Shown: one piece after another, positions 43,415-53,971 of the stretch
How positions within the stretch are numbered: position 1 is the first letter of the stretch
Layout of the letters: every line of letters begins with the position of its first letter
Assembly: GCF_002915175.1 (NCBI RefSeq)
Contig: NZ_NXEJ01000005.1
Coordinates: forward strand, 1-64,000
DNA: 64,000 bases
From: Agrobacterium rosae
GTDB lineage: Bacteria; Pseudomonadota; Alphaproteobacteria; Rhizobiales; Rhizobiaceae
Reading direction: 5' to 3'
The notes under the pieces: model-generated
The model's database searches: none
The model's input: the letters and a program-made list of their open reading frames with translations, nothing else
Told to the model about the DNA's origin: nothing
Made by a program: the position numbers and the translations under genes

Positions 43415-44060
43415 TTACAGACTGAACGCTTTGGTGGATGCTTCGCTTGCCGATATCGCGCCCTTGCCGGAACTGGCAGCCGTTGCGGCACGGCATGGCG
43501 CAACCATCATCCAGTATCGCGACAAGCAAGCCTCTACCCTAGACATGATCGAGCAGGCGCGGCTGATGGTGGAAGCACTGAAGGCAACCGGCGTTCCCCT
43601 CGTCATCAACGACCGTGTCGATGTGGCGCTGGCGTCCGGCGCAGATGGCGTTCATCTGGGTGCGGACGATATGGACGCCGAAACGGCCAGACGCCTGTTG
43701 GGGCATGATGCAATCATCGGCATGACCGTCAAGAATATGACTGACGCCCAGCGTGTCGCTGAAGCACCGGCAGACTATGCCTGCATCGGCGGTGTTTTCG
43801 ATACTGTCTCCAAGGTCAATTCAGACGCGCCAGTGGGATTGGAGGGTCTTCGCGAACTGAGAAACTATCTTCGCAACTCTCGTCCGGAGATGTCCGTCGG
43901 CGCTATTGCGGGCATCACGCTGGAGAGGGTCGAACCCGTTATCAATGCGGGTGCGGATGGTGTCGCACTGATTTCCGCTCTGTTCCGCGCCGTCGATATT
44001 GCGGCGGCGACAGTGGACTTTCGCCGCAAAGTGGACCTCGCGCTGGAGGCACGCGGATGA
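43404..44060 (+). CDS. thiE: Thiamine phosphate synthase
   Basis: A 218-residue TIM-barrel enzyme joining thiazole phosphate and HMP pyrophosphate. ATIIQYRDKQAS binds pyrophosphate, LVINDRVDVALASGADGVHLG is the family signature and IGGVFDTVSK and VGAIAGIT complete the site. The start at 43404 lies inside the end of thiM; longer reading of this frame upstream has no support. Its stop overlaps thiD (ATGA). Confidence 0.92.
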   Translation: MKIDYRLNALVDASLADIAPLPELAAVAARHGATIIQYRDKQASTLDMIEQARLMVEALKATGVPLVINDRVDVALASGADGVHLGADDMDAETARRLLGHDAIIGMTVKNMTDAQRVAEAPADYACIGGVFDTVSKVNSDAPVGLEGLRELRNYLRNSRPEMSVGAIAGITLERVEPVINAGADGVALISALFRAVDIAAATVDFRRKVDLALEARG

Positions 44061-44857
44061 CGGCGATAGCCTTGACGATTGCCGGGTCCGACAGTGGCGG
44101 CGGCGCGGGCATACAGGCCGATCTGAAGACGTTTTCGGCGCTCGGCGTCTATGGCGCAAGCGTCATCACCGCCATCACTGCTCAGAACACGAGAGGCGTA
44201 ACCGCTGTCGAAAACATATCAACCGACATGATTGCCGCCCAGATGGACGCGGTTTTGTCCGATCTTGATGTCGGCGCGGTCAAGATCGGCATGGTTTCGC
44301 GCATCGAGACCATCGAAACGATCGCTGCAAAGCTGCGTGAGGTGGGCAATCCTATTGTCATGGACCCGGTGATGGTGGCAACATCCGGCGACCGCCTGTT
44401 GCAGGAAGATGCCATAGAAACTCTTCGCAGCGCTTTGCTGCCGCTGGCGCTGCTCGCCACCCCAAACCTGCCGGAGGCAGCGCTTCTGAGTGGGCAACCC
44501 ATCGCGACGAACAGGTCAGAAGTGATCCGCCAGGCCGAAGCGATATTGAAAACCGGCGTTCGCGCTGTTCTGATAAAGGGTGGGCATGGCGGCGGGTCGG
44601 AAAGTGTCGATCTTTTGCTGGACAGTGATGGAATGCAGGAGTTTTCCATGCCGCGCATAGACACCCGCAATGACCACGGCACCGGCTGCACATTGGCATC
44701 GGCCATTACCGCAAATCTGGCGCTTGGATACTCTCTGGCTGATGCGATTGGGCTGGCGAAGGAGTTTCTTCAGGGTGCACTGGCAGCGGGGAGAGAACTG
44801 CATGTCGGCCATGGTCACGGACCTGTGCACCATTTTTACCGCTGGTGGAATGCCTGA
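44057..44857 (+). CDS. thiD: HMP/HMP-phosphate kinase
   Basis: A 266-residue ribokinase-family enzyme that phosphorylates hydroxymethylpyrimidine twice. IAGSDSGGGAGIQADLKTFS is the substrate loop, KIGMVSRIETIE and DPVMVATSGD follow, and DTRNDHGTGCTLASAI is the anion hole with the catalytic Asp. Last gene of thiMED; no thiC lies here, so this operon fits salvage. Confidence 0.93.
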   Translation: MTAIALTIAGSDSGGGAGIQADLKTFSALGVYGASVITAITAQNTRGVTAVENISTDMIAAQMDAVLSDLDVGAVKIGMVSRIETIETIAAKLREVGNPIVMDPVMVATSGDRLLQEDAIETLRSALLPLALLATPNLPEAALLSGQPIATNRSEVIRQAEAILKTGVRAVLIKGGHGGGSESVDLLLDSDGMQEFSMPRIDTRNDHGTGCTLASAITANLALGYSLADAIGLAKEFLQGALAAGRELHVGHGHGPVHHFYRWWNA

Positions 44858-44860
44858 CGC

Positions 44861-45322
44861 TCAGTTCCTTGGCTTCGGGCTTGCCAGTGCGTTGCGGATG
44901 GCGAAGCTGGAATGAATGCGCGAAACGCCGGGTAGTTTCGAGAGTATGTCCTTGTGAACGCGCTCAAAATCGCCTGCACTTTCCACTTCCACTCGCAGGA
45001 AATAATCGGAGCCACCGGTCATCAGGTAGCACTCGCGAATTTCTGGATAACGTCTGACAGCATGTTCGAAGCGATTGAGAAAATCCTCAGTCTGGCGATC
45101 GAGCGTGATCTGCACGATGACTGAGATGACCTCGCCGCCCGCTGCACTTCCCGTCAGCGCCGTGTAGCCGCGAATGACCCCTTCTCGCTCCAAAATATCC
45201 ACCCGCCGCAGACATGCCGAGGGCGACAAACCGACCTCCGCTGCCAGCTTTGCATTGCTGATGCGGGCGTTGAGCCGAAGCACGCGAATGATGTGACGAT
45301 CGGTAGCGTCCAAAGCTGACAT
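44861..45322 (-). CDS. Lrp/AsnC regulator, likely DadR
   Basis: A 153-residue regulator with an N-terminal helix-turn-helix (DRHIIRVLRLNARISNAKLA, LSPSACLRRVDILE) and a C-terminal RAM domain (VSVIVQITLDRQ, ECYLMTGGSDYFLRV). It is divergent from the alanine racemase and D-amino-acid dehydrogenase genes, so it is probably their activator DadR, responding to alanine. I start at MSALDATD (45322); an upstream ATG at 45382 would add 20 residues. Confidence 0.85.
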   Translation of the reverse strand: MSALDATDRHIIRVLRLNARISNAKLAAEVGLSPSACLRRVDILEREGVIRGYTALTGSAAGGEVISVIVQITLDRQTEDFLNRFEHAVRRYPEIRECYLMTGGSDYFLRVEVESAGDFERVHKDILSKLPGVSRIHSSFAIRNALASPKPRN

Positions 45323-45447
45323 AAAATCATTCCGTTTCGCCGTCGAAAATTGCGTTCGATCGCCAATCTTCGAATTATCCACGCCTCAAACTGCGAAAAT
45401 TCGATGATCGTTGCAATAGTCTGTTGGAAAATAATAAGGGAACGACG

Positions 45448-46614
45448 ATGGACATGACGATCAATCGCCAGAAGGCGAGTGGTGGTGCCAGCGGTTATCT
45501 GACAATAGACCTTGGCGCACTTCGCGACAATTACCTGATGCTGCGGGCCATGGCCCCGAACTCCGTGACCAGCGCCGTGGTCAAGGCCAATGCCTATGGT
45601 CTTGGTGCGGATATGGTCGCACCCGTTCTCTACAATGCCGGTTGCCGTCACTTCTTCGTTGCACATATCGATGAGGCCATCGCGCTGCGTCTTCGCATTG
45701 CCGGTGATGCGGACATCTTCGTGCTGAACGGCCTTCAACCCGGCAACGAGACATCCTGCGCGGCGATGAACATCACGCCCGTTATCAACTCGCTGGAGCA
45801 ACTGGCGCAATGGTCGGCGCATGCCGCGATTCTGGGCAAGACGCTGCCAGCAGCAATCCAGATCGATACCGGCATGTCGCGCCTGGGCATGGCATCGTCC
45901 GAACTTGCGACGCTGAAGACCTCGCCTCACTTGCTGAACGGCATTGCGATCACCTTCGTCATGAGCCATCTGGCCTGCGCGGATGAGCCTGAACACATTG
46001 CCAACGGTGCGCAACTTGCCGTCCTGCGCAAGGCGTCGGCAATGTTTCCGGACGCGCCAGTCTGTTTTGCCAATTCAGGCGGCATCTTTCTGGGCGCGGA
46101 CTATCATAACGCAGTGATGCGGCCGGGCATCGCGCTTTATGGCGGTGCGCCCTCCTCTGCGCGCCCCAACCCTATGAAGCCAGTGGTGCGGCTGGATGTG
46201 GCGGTCGTGCAAACCCGGACCGTACCTGCAGATACGCTCGTCGGTTATGGCGGGTCTTTACGCACGACGGGTGAAACGCGCCTAGCCACCATTGCCGCGG
46301 GCTATGCGGATGGCCTTCCGCGTTCGTTGAGCAGTCGGGGCGCAGCCTATTTCAACGGCGTGCGACTGCCCATTGCCGGGCGCGTTTCCATGGACAGCAT
46401 CAGCCTGGATATTTCGGCACTGCCGGAGGGAACCTTAACCCATGGCAGCCTCGTTCAATTGATAGGACCGGATCAATCTCTGGAAGACATTGCCGAAGAT
46501 GCAGGTACGATTGCCTACGAAATTCTGACGGGTCTCGGCCATCGCTATCGCCGCACCTATATTCAGCCAGACGCGCGCTTGAAAGCGGGCGACACAATAA
46601 ACGCAGACGAGTGA
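45448..46614 (+). CDS. dadX: Alanine racemase (catabolic, DadX type)
   Basis: A 388-residue PLP racemase. [13 protein letters not shown] holds the PLP Lys46, [12 protein letters not shown] and [12 protein letters not shown] follow, [11 protein letters not shown] carries the catalytic Tyr and [13 protein letters not shown] is a late signature. It interconverts L- and D-alanine so that the dehydrogenase can act. The start at 45448 follows AAGGGAACGACG. It is eight bases before dadA. Confidence 0.92.
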   Translation: MDMTINRQKASGGASGYLTIDLGALRDNYLMLRAMAPNSVTSAVVKANAYGLGADMVAPVLYNAGCRHFFVAHIDEAIALRLRIAGDADIFVLNGLQPGNETSCAAMNITPVINSLEQLAQWSAHAAILGKTLPAAIQIDTGMSRLGMASSELATLKTSPHLLNGIAITFVMSHLACADEPEHIANGAQLAVLRKASAMFPDAPVCFANSGGIFLGADYHNAVMRPGIALYGGAPSSARPNPMKPVVRLDVAVVQTRTVPADTLVGYGGSLRTTGETRLATIAAGYADGLPRSLSSRGAAYFNGVRLPIAGRVSMDSISLDISALPEGTLTHGSLVQLIGPDQSLEDIAEDAGTIAYEILTGLGHRYRRTYIQPDARLKAGDTINADE

Positions 46615-46621
46615 GAGCAAC

Positions 46622-47878
46622 ATGAAGATCGTCATTCTCGGAGCCGGTGTCGTCGGTGTCACATCCGCGTGGTATCTGGCAAAGGCCGGTCATTCGGTTA
46701 CGGTCATAGACCGCCAACCTGCAGCAGCACTTGAAACCAGCTTTGCCAATGCAGGCGAGGTTTCACCCGGCTACTCTTCTCCCTGGGCTGCACCAGGCAT
46801 TCCGATGAAAGCCGTGAAATGGCTGTTCATGGAGCATTCGCCGTTGATCATCCGCCCGACACTGGACCCTGCCGCCTTGCGCTGGATTGGCCAGATGCTG
46901 CGCAACTGCACATCCGCGCGCTACGCCGTCAACAAAAGCCGTATGGTGCGCGTGGCGGAATACAGCCGCGACTGCCTGATGGCGCTGCGTGAAGAAACCG
47001 GTATTCGGTACGATCAGCGCACCCAAGGCACACTGGAAGTTTTCCGCACGCAAAAGCAGTTCGATGGCATCGGCAAGGATGTCGCCGTGCTGAAAGCTGG
47101 CGGCGTGGCCTATGAAATTCTGGACCGCGACGGTTGCGCAGCCGTGGAGCCGGGTCTCGCTACCTCGAAGGATAAGATCGTCGGTGGCCTGAGATTGCCG
47201 GGCGACGAGACCGGCGATTGCTTCATGTTCACCACTGAACTGGCGAAGCTTGCCGAACAGGCTGGCGTGACATTCCTATATGACACAGGCATCATGCGCC
47301 CCATTACCGAAGGCAATCGCGTCAAGGCCATCGAGACGACAAAGGGGACCATCGAGGCAGATGTCTTCATTGGTGCCTTGGGCAGCTATACGCCACAGCT
47401 TCTCAAGCATCTGAACATCGACCTGCCGGTGTATCCGGTCAAGGGTTACTCGATAACCGTGCCTATCATTGATGCCGCGCGCGCGCCGGTTTCGACCGTC
47501 ATGGACGAGGCGCACAAGATCGCCATGACCCGTCTGGGCGACCGCATTCGTGTAGGTGGCATGGCCGAGATTTCCGGTTTCAACAAGGATTTGCCTGCGA
47601 AGCGCCAAGCGACCCTGACGCATTCCATTGAGGATTTGTTCGGCGGCGCTGGCGATCAGTCTCAGGCGAAATTCTGGTGCGGTCTGCGCCCGATGACGCC
47701 CGATGGCACACCGGTGATCGGTGCTACCCGCTACAGCAACCTTTACCTCAACACCGGCCATGGCACGCTGGGCTGGACGATGGCCTGTGGTTCCGCGCGC
47801 GTTTTATCCGACCTTATCAGCGGCAATACGCCTGAGATCGAAACTGCGGATTTGGCGATCAGCCGCTACGCAGCATAA
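46622..47878 (+). CDS. dadA: D-amino-acid dehydrogenase DadA
   Basis: A 418-residue FAD enzyme. [20 protein letters not shown] binds [23 protein letters not shown] is the DadA signature, and [16 protein letters not shown] with [16 protein letters not shown] closes the C-terminal FAD site. It oxidises D-alanine and other D-amino acids to keto acids and passes electrons to the respiratory chain at the membrane. Confidence 0.94.
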   Translation: MKIVILGAGVVGVTSAWYLAKAGHSVTVIDRQPAAALETSFANAGEVSPGYSSPWAAPGIPMKAVKWLFMEHSPLIIRPTLDPAALRWIGQMLRNCTSARYAVNKSRMVRVAEYSRDCLMALREETGIRYDQRTQGTLEVFRTQKQFDGIGKDVAVLKAGGVAYEILDRDGCAAVEPGLATSKDKIVGGLRLPGDETGDCFMFTTELAKLAEQAGVTFLYDTGIMRPITEGNRVKAIETTKGTIEADVFIGALGSYTPQLLKHLNIDLPVYPVKGYSITVPIIDAARAPVSTVMDEAHKIAMTRLGDRIRVGGMAEISGFNKDLPAKRQATLTHSIEDLFGGAGDQSQAKFWCGLRPMTPDGTPVIGATRYSNLYLNTGHGTLGWTMACGSARVLSDLISGNTPEIETADLAISRYAA

Positions 47879-47917
47879 GCGTTTCTACCCGTATCAGCCG
47901 TGCAATGCGGCTGATAC

Positions 47918-48628
47918 CTACAAAGACAACGCATCCTTCAGCGCTAATCCCTCTGTGTTGCGCAAGTCGAGATCGGCTTCAATGTGGTCGATGTGATGCA
48001 GCATCAGGCTTTTGGCCTTTTCAGCGTCACCCTGCTCTAGGGCATCCAGTATCGAGGCGTGATCGCCGTGACCGCAACTTGAAATGCCTGAGCGCCCGTA
48101 AAGAGCAATCACCAGAGACGAGCGAGCGACGAGTTCGGCCATGAATTTTTCAAGAATGGCGTTGCCGGCAACAGAGGCCAGCATCAGATGAAAATCACCC
48201 GATGCCTTGATTTCGGCACGGCGGGCGCTTGGGCCTCGTTCATGCTGGTGGCGGGTCTCTTCCGTCAGATGAAGGCGCATGTCTTCAATGGCAGAGGGCG
48301 TCAGCCGTTCGATCGCCGCGTGGATAATGCCGGGCTCGATCAGCCTGCGGGATGAGAAAACCTGCCGAGCCTCATCCGGTGTCGGGTTGGAGACGAAGGC
48401 ACCGCGATTACGCTCCGTTTTGACCAGACCTTCGAAGGCCAGCATCTGAAGGGCCGCGCGCACAACCGTGCGGCTGACATCGAACAGGGTACCGACCTCA
48501 GCCTCGGAAAGCTTCGTGCCCGGCGCAAGGCGTCTGTCCACGATTGCATCACGAAGCGTATCGCGAATGGCCTGCGCGCGATCTTCCTGCGTAATGTCTG
48601 TCTCTGGATTGATATCGGCAATGGTCAT
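47918..48628 (-). CDS. GntR regulator with FCD domain
   Basis: A 236-residue regulator: helix-turn-helix with LSEAEVGTLFDVSRTVVRAAL at about 40-60 and an FCD effector domain with SGDFHLMLASVAGN and HGDHASILDALEQGD. It is divergent from the spermidine/putrescine-type transporter across 260 bases and most likely controls it. The ligand is unknown. Confidence 0.87.
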   Translation of the reverse strand: MTIADINPETDITQEDRAQAIRDTLRDAIVDRRLAPGTKLSEAEVGTLFDVSRTVVRAALQMLAFEGLVKTERNRGAFVSNPTPDEARQVFSSRRLIEPGIIHAAIERLTPSAIEDMRLHLTEETRHQHERGPSARRAEIKASGDFHLMLASVAGNAILEKFMAELVARSSLVIALYGRSGISSCGHGDHASILDALEQGDAEKAKSLMLHHIDHIEADLDLRNTEGLALKDALSL

Positions 48629-48888
48629 GTTGTTATCCGTCGTCCGTTTTCTTCTACTCCGAACCGGGAATTCTGAAAATAGAAAACGTCTTCATTCGAT
48701 CAAAAGATTGGATACAATCCTTATGCACTATCGCGAACAATCGCATATTTTTTAATCACAGGCCAGAAGTCGATAAGCTACCTATCTCAACAGAAAACAA
48801 AAAGTCCTTTTGATCTATAGACTTAGCAACGGCTACAAGAAACTGGCACGGCTTATGCAGAGTATTCCTCGACAGCAGGGGAACATGC

Positions 48889-49974
48889 ATGAGCAAAGCC
48901 GCCGAAATCGATATTGCTTCCGTTTCGAAAGTCTACGGCACCACGACCGCCGTCCATGCCATCAGCCTAAAAATTCCGGCGGGCAGCTATTGTTGCCTAC
49001 TGGGCCCGTCTGGCTGCGGCAAGACCTCGACGCTGCGTATGATCGCAGGCCATGAGACGATTTCAAGCGGCGATGTGCGGCTTGGTAATACCGTGGTCAC
49101 TGACTTTCCGCCCGCCCAGCGCGGCACGGCGATGATGTTCCAGTCCTATGCGCTTTTTCCACATCTCGACCTCATTGATAATGTTGCCTTCAGCCTGAAG
49201 ATGAAGGGTGTGGACAAAGATGCGCGGCGCGCCAAGGCGATGGAAATGCTGCAATTGATGCAGCTGGAACCCTATGCCAACCGCCGCCCGGCCCAGCTTT
49301 CCGGCGGCCAGCAACAACGCGTGGCGCTGGCCCGTGCGCTGATTACCGACCCGGAAGCGCTGCTGCTGGACGAGCCGCTTTCGGCGCTCGATCCGTTTCT
49401 CAAAATTCGCATGCGTGCGGAACTGAAGAAGCTCCAGACCTCGCTTGGCATAACCTTCGTTCATGTGACGCACAGTCAGGAAGAGGCGATGGCACTGGCC
49501 GACATCATCGTCATCATGAATGACGGGCGCATCGAACAGGCGGCAACGCCGCGCGAAGTGTTCGAGCGTCCGGCAACGGGCTTCGTTGCCCGCTTCATGG
49601 GCAATCACAACGTCATTTCCGGGCGCATGAGAGAAAAGAACGGCGAACTGGTGACGATGGATGTGCCCGGCGGCGGTTCTTTCATCGCAGCGGGTGAGGC
49701 GATGCAGGACGGACTGGTGGATATCGCCGTCAGGACGGACCGCGTTCGTGTGGCTGAGGCTGACGTACCGGGACATGGTTTCACCGGCATCGTTTCCAAC
49801 GTCGAATATCACGGAGCGAGCGTGAAGATCGTCGTGGCCGGTGCGGGCATCGAGGATTTCAACGTCATCCTCAGCGACGTCGCCTTCTTCGAAAAACCAA
49901 TCAGGGTGGGTGAAGCGATACCACTTTCATGGAATGCGGCAGATGCCATCGTGCTCGGCCGGATAGAAAAATAA
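48889..49974 (+). CDS. Spermidine/putrescine-type ABC ATPase
   Basis: A 361-residue PotA-like ATPase. Walker [10 protein letters not shown], signature [15 protein letters not shown], Walker [14 protein letters not shown], and a C-terminal TOBE domain from about residue 280 ([19 protein letters not shown]). First gene of an operon of four transporter genes and a racemase. Ligand not shown by the sequence. Confidence 0.9.
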   Translation: MSKAAEIDIASVSKVYGTTTAVHAISLKIPAGSYCCLLGPSGCGKTSTLRMIAGHETISSGDVRLGNTVVTDFPPAQRGTAMMFQSYALFPHLDLIDNVAFSLKMKGVDKDARRAKAMEMLQLMQLEPYANRRPAQLSGGQQQRVALARALITDPEALLLDEPLSALDPFLKIRMRAELKKLQTSLGITFVHVTHSQEEAMALADIIVIMNDGRIEQAATPREVFERPATGFVARFMGNHNVISGRMREKNGELVTMDVPGGGSFIAAGEAMQDGLVDIAVRTDRVRVAEADVPGHGFTGIVSNVEYHGASVKIVVAGAGIEDFNVILSDVAFFEKPIRVGEAIPLSWNAADAIVLGRIEK

Positions 49975-50001
49975 GCAAAAAGCAACCAGAGGAGAACTGT
50001 C

Positions 50002-51291
50002 ATGACAAATACTTCCAACAGCAAAAAGGGCCTGTCGCGTCGCGGCCTTCTCAAGGCGGGTGCGGCAGCCACCGGTGCCGCCATCGGCTCCGGCCTCATC
50101 ACCGGCTTCCCAACCATCTGGGCGCAGAACCCTATTACGCTGCGCCAGTTCGGCACCGGCGTGTCGAACCTCAACGCCATTGCTGAAAAGTGCAAAGCGG
50201 ACCTCGGCATCACGCTGGAAATGACGGCAACAGATTCGGATGCGGCAGCACAGCGCGCCGTGACGCAGCCGAACTCCTACGATATCGCCGATATCGAATA
50301 CTGGATTCTCAAGAAAGTCTATCCATCGGGCGTCATCCAGCCGATGGAAATCAAGAAGCTGAAATATTACGACAAGATCGTTCCGCTGTTCAAAAACGGC
50401 AAGCTGACGCCAGACAGCGTCATCGCGCAGGGCACGGCACCGCACACCGTCGGCTTCGTAGAAAAGCCTGGCGACAAGAAATTCGCCAAGGGTGAAACCG
50501 ATTATTTCACCATGGTTCCGACGATCTACAATGCCGACACGCTGGGCATCCGACCCGACTTGGTTGGCCGCGACATTTCCAGCTGGGCCGACATCATGGA
50601 CCCGAAGTTCAAGGGCAAGGCGGCGATCCTCAACATTCCATCGATCGGCATCATGGACGCCGCCATGATCATGGAAGCCATGGGCAACATCAAATATGCC
50701 GACAAGGGCAACATGACCAAGGAAGAGATCGACAAGACGATCGACTTCCTGATCAAGGCCAAGAAGGACGGCCAGTTCCGTGCGTTCTGGAAGAGCTTCG
50801 ATGAAAGCGTCAACCTCATGGCGTCTGGCGAAGTCGTCATTCAGTCCATGTGGTCGCCCGCCGTTGCGGCCGTGCGCTCCAAGGGTATTGCCTGCAAATA
50901 CCAGCCGCTGAAGGAAGGTTACCGTTCATGGGGCGGCGGTCTTGGCCTTGCCAAGCATCTTTCGGGTGCCAAGCTGGATGCTGCCTATGAATACATCAAC
51001 TGGTACACATCCGGCTGGGTCGGCGCGTACCTCAACCGTCAGGGTTACTACTCCGCTGCCATGGACACGGCCAAGGAACACATGACCGCCGACGAATGGG
51101 GTTACTGGGTCGAAGGCAAGGCCGCGCAGGGCGACATCATCGCCCCCGATGGCAAGGTCATGGAAAAAGCCGGTGCCGTTCGCGATGGCGGTTCCTTCCA
51201 GGAACGCATGGGCAAGGTTGCATGCTGGAACTCCGTCATGGACGAAGACCGCTATATGGTTCGTCGCTGGAACGAATTCATCGCTGCTTGA
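50002..51291 (+). CDS. PotD-type ABC binding protein with Tat signal
   Basis: A 429-residue periplasmic protein. The N-terminus KKGLSRRGLLKAGAAATGAA is a twin-arginine signal. DIADIEYWILKK, TMVPTIYNADTLGIRPD and GEVVIQSMWSPAVAAVRSKG follow the PotD/family 1 fold. The Tat signal implies that it is folded before export. It is about 70 residues longer than classical PotD, so the ligand may differ from polyamines. Confidence 0.87.
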   Translation: MTNTSNSKKGLSRRGLLKAGAAATGAAIGSGLITGFPTIWAQNPITLRQFGTGVSNLNAIAEKCKADLGITLEMTATDSDAAAQRAVTQPNSYDIADIEYWILKKVYPSGVIQPMEIKKLKYYDKIVPLFKNGKLTPDSVIAQGTAPHTVGFVEKPGDKKFAKGETDYFTMVPTIYNADTLGIRPDLVGRDISSWADIMDPKFKGKAAILNIPSIGIMDAAMIMEAMGNIKYADKGNMTKEEIDKTIDFLIKAKKDGQFRAFWKSFDESVNLMASGEVVIQSMWSPAVAAVRSKGIACKYQPLKEGYRSWGGGLGLAKHLSGAKLDAAYEYINWYTSGWVGAYLNRQGYYSAAMDTAKEHMTADEWGYWVEGKAAQGDIIAPDGKVMEKAGAVRDGGSFQERMGKVACWNSVMDEDRYMVRRWNEFIAA

Positions 51292-51364
51292 TAAGACCAG
51301 GATGACACGGGATGCGCGGATTTTTGTCCGCGCATCCGCCTACACCAAAGCGAGGAGACGGGCC

Positions 51365-52276
51365 GTGGTAACAGTCAGACTGATCGGCGTCAGCGATAAG
51401 ACGGACAAGAAAAGCCGCAGCTTTGCGCTTCCAGCAAAGCTTGTTGCCTATCTGCAGGCGGCACCCCTTGCCTTGATCCTCGGCTTCTTTCTAGCCCTGC
51501 CCATTCTGATGATCGCCATCGTCAGTTTTTGGGATTATGATTTTGCCCAGATGTATCCCGGTTTCGTCACCTTTAACTATGGTGAAACATTGGGATCCTG
51601 GGTGACATGGCAGACCTATATCAACACGTTGAAATTTGCGGCCATCGTCTGGGCCATCACACTGTTTTGCGGCTTCTGGGTCGCCTATTTTCTGGCGTTT
51701 CACATTCGCACCACCACCATGCAGATGGTGCTGTTTCTCATCTGCACCGTGCCGTTCCTGACCTCCAACATCATCCGCATGATCTCGTGGATACCGGTGC
51801 TGGGTCGCAACGGGTTGGTCAACAGCGCGCTCGTCAATATGGGCATCGTTCCGGCCCCGATCGAATGGTTGCTTTACTCTGATTTTGCCGTGGTTCTGGC
51901 CATGGTGCATCTCTACACGCTGTTCATGGTCACCCCGATTTTCAATACGCTGATGCGTATCGATAAATCCTTGGTCGAAGCGGCACGCGATGCTGGTGCA
52001 ACCAGCTGGCAAATTCTCTGGAACGTCATTCTCCCTCTGGCAAAGCCCGGAATTGCAATCGGTACGATATTCGTGGTGACGCTGGTCATGGCGGATTTCT
52101 CCACCGTTCAGGTCATGTCCGGCGGGCAGAGCGCCTCTGTGGCGTTGATGATGAAGAACCAGATGTCGCTGCTGCAATATCCGGCAGCGGCGGCCAATGC
52201 CGTCATTCTGCTGGCACTCGTTCTCTTGATGGTCGCGGGCATCCTGCGGATCGTCGATATCAGAAAGGAGCTTTGA
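51365..52276 (+). CDS. PotB-type ABC permease
   Basis: A 303-residue permease with about six helices. VEAARDAGATSWQILWNVIL is the loop to the ATPase and FLTSNIIRMISWIPVLG is typical of the PotB type. I start at the GTG at 51365 because GAGGAGA lies eight bases before it; the frame stays open upstream into the binding-protein gene but reads unlike a permease. Confidence 0.85.
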   Translation: MVTVRLIGVSDKTDKKSRSFALPAKLVAYLQAAPLALILGFFLALPILMIAIVSFWDYDFAQMYPGFVTFNYGETLGSWVTWQTYINTLKFAAIVWAITLFCGFWVAYFLAFHIRTTTMQMVLFLICTVPFLTSNIIRMISWIPVLGRNGLVNSALVNMGIVPAPIEWLLYSDFAVVLAMVHLYTLFMVTPIFNTLMRIDKSLVEAARDAGATSWQILWNVILPLAKPGIAIGTIFVVTLVMADFSTVQVMSGGQSASVALMMKNQMSLLQYPAAAANAVILLALVLLMVAGILRIVDIRKEL

Positions 52277-52277
52277 C

Positions 52278-53096
52278 ATGTTTTCGGAAAAACGCGGTCG
52301 CGAATTCTATGTGCTCTCCTTCTTCTTCGCCCTGTTCGTGCTCTTTCTTTATGGACCGCTTTCGGCCATCTTGATTCTGGCCTTTCAAGGTCCGAATGGC
52401 GGCCTCACCTTCCCGCTCAACGGTGTGTCCGTTCACTGGTTCGCCAATCTTTTCCAGCAGCAGGCCGTGGGTGACTTCGGCGGATCTTTCCGCCGTTCCT
52501 TCTTCCTGGGATTGATGGTGATGATTGCGACCGTGCTGGTATCGCTTCTGGCGGGCCTTGCGTTTCGCCGCAAATTCGTCGGCGCGACACCCTTGTTCTA
52601 TCTTTCCGTCGCCAGTCTCGTGGTGCCATCGATCATCATTTCGCTGGGCATCGGCGTTTTGTTCCAGCAACTTGGCCTAGAACCGTCATGGTACAGCTCC
52701 GCCTTCGGCGCGCATCTGACCTGGACGCTGCCTTTCGGTGTGTTGATCATGCTCGCCGTCTTCAACCGTTTCTCCCCTTCCTATGAAGAGGCTGCCCGCG
52801 ATTTGGGGGCGACATCCTGGCAGACCTTTCGCGAAGTGGTGTTGCCGATGATTGCGCCGAGCCTGATCGGCATCGGCCTGTTCGGTTTCACCCTCTCCTA
52901 TGACGAGTTTGCCCGCACATTGATGACGTCAGGTACCTACAACACCCTGCCGCTGGAAATCTACGGCATGACCACCAATGTCACGACACCGGTTCTCTAT
53001 GCGCTGGGTGCGGTCACCACGTTCTTTTCGTTCCTGGTGATTGCCGCAACGCTTGGCCTTATCGTTTATCTCAACCGCCGCCAGTTGAAGGCCTGA
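52278..53096 (+). CDS. PotC-type ABC permease
   Basis: A 272-residue permease with about six helices, starting one base after the PotB-like stop. YEEAARDLGATSWQTFREVV contacts the ATPase and LSYDEFARTLMTSGTYNTLP is typical of PotC proteins. Completes the transporter. Confidence 0.9.
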   Translation: MFSEKRGREFYVLSFFFALFVLFLYGPLSAILILAFQGPNGGLTFPLNGVSVHWFANLFQQQAVGDFGGSFRRSFFLGLMVMIATVLVSLLAGLAFRRKFVGATPLFYLSVASLVVPSIIISLGIGVLFQQLGLEPSWYSSAFGAHLTWTLPFGVLIMLAVFNRFSPSYEEAARDLGATSWQTFREVVLPMIAPSLIGIGLFGFTLSYDEFARTLMTSGTYNTLPLEIYGMTTNVTTPVLYALGAVTTFFSFLVIAATLGLIVYLNRRQLKA

Positions 53097-53106
53097 CCGA
53101 AACATC

Positions 53107-53853
53107 ATGCGCATTCTCATCGTCAATCCCAACACCACCGCCTCCATGACGGCCACCGTCGCAGCCGCCGCCAAAAGCGTCGCAGGCCACGGTACGGACA
53201 TCGTCGCCGTCACCTCCCTGATGGGTCCTGTTTCCATCGAGGGCTATTACGACGAGGTCTTCGCCATTCCAGGCATGCTGGCGGAAATTGCCAAGGGTGA
53301 AAAAGCCGGTGCCGAAGCAGCTATCATCGCCTGTTTTGACGATACGGGACTGGATGCTGCACGGGCGCTCGCGACTATCCCGGTCATCGGCATCTGCGAA
53401 GCCGCCGTTGCCATGACCTCATTCATCGCCCAGAGATTCACCGTCGTCACCACGATGGAGCGGTCACGCCTGCCTGTGGAGCATCTGGTACACCGCTACG
53501 GTATGAGCAATCGTGCCAAGGTTCGCGCCGCCGATATCCCGGTGTTGTCGCTCGAAGACCCAACCTCCAATGCACTGGAGCGATTGCGCTTCGAGATTGC
53601 GGCGGCCATCCGCGAGGATAAGGCGGAGGCAATCGTGCTGGGCTGCGCCGGCATGGCGGACCTTGCTGCCCAACTCTCTGCCGAGTTCGGCGTGCCTGTC
53701 GTCGATGGCGTGACGGCTGCGGTCAAACATGCCGAGGGGCTGATTGCACTTGGACTGAAAACCGCCAAGCGAGGAGCCTATGCAGCCCCTCTCGACAAGC
53801 CATATCTGGGTATGCTGAACGGTTTCGCGCCGGCAGCGATGTTGAATATCTAG
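53107..53853 (+). CDS. Hydantoin/allantoin racemase-like enzyme
   Basis: A 248-residue Asp/Glu/hydantoin racemase family member. It starts MRILIVNPNTTASMT, and the two catalytic cysteines are in IIACFDDTGLDA (Cys76) and VLGCAGMADL (Cys180). Homologues racemise hydantoins or allantoin. It is ten bases after the permease gene, so the imported compound may be a hydantoin, a ureide or a racemisable acid. No hydantoinase or allantoinase gene is nearby. Confidence 0.86.
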   Translation: MRILIVNPNTTASMTATVAAAAKSVAGHGTDIVAVTSLMGPVSIEGYYDEVFAIPGMLAEIAKGEKAGAEAAIIACFDDTGLDAARALATIPVIGICEAAVAMTSFIAQRFTVVTTMERSRLPVEHLVHRYGMSNRAKVRAADIPVLSLEDPTSNALERLRFEIAAAIREDKAEAIVLGCAGMADLAAQLSAEFGVPVVDGVTAAVKHAEGLIALGLKTAKRGAYAAPLDKPYLGMLNGFAPAAMLNI

Positions 53854-53971
53854 TGCGGCGTCGCCTCGGCACTGCCACAATTCGTTCAGCACCGGTTCAG
53901 CCGAAAGCCATTAATTCTTAACCATTGAATAACAACTGGCAGCTCATCTGCCCTTTGGATGGAAAACGAAA

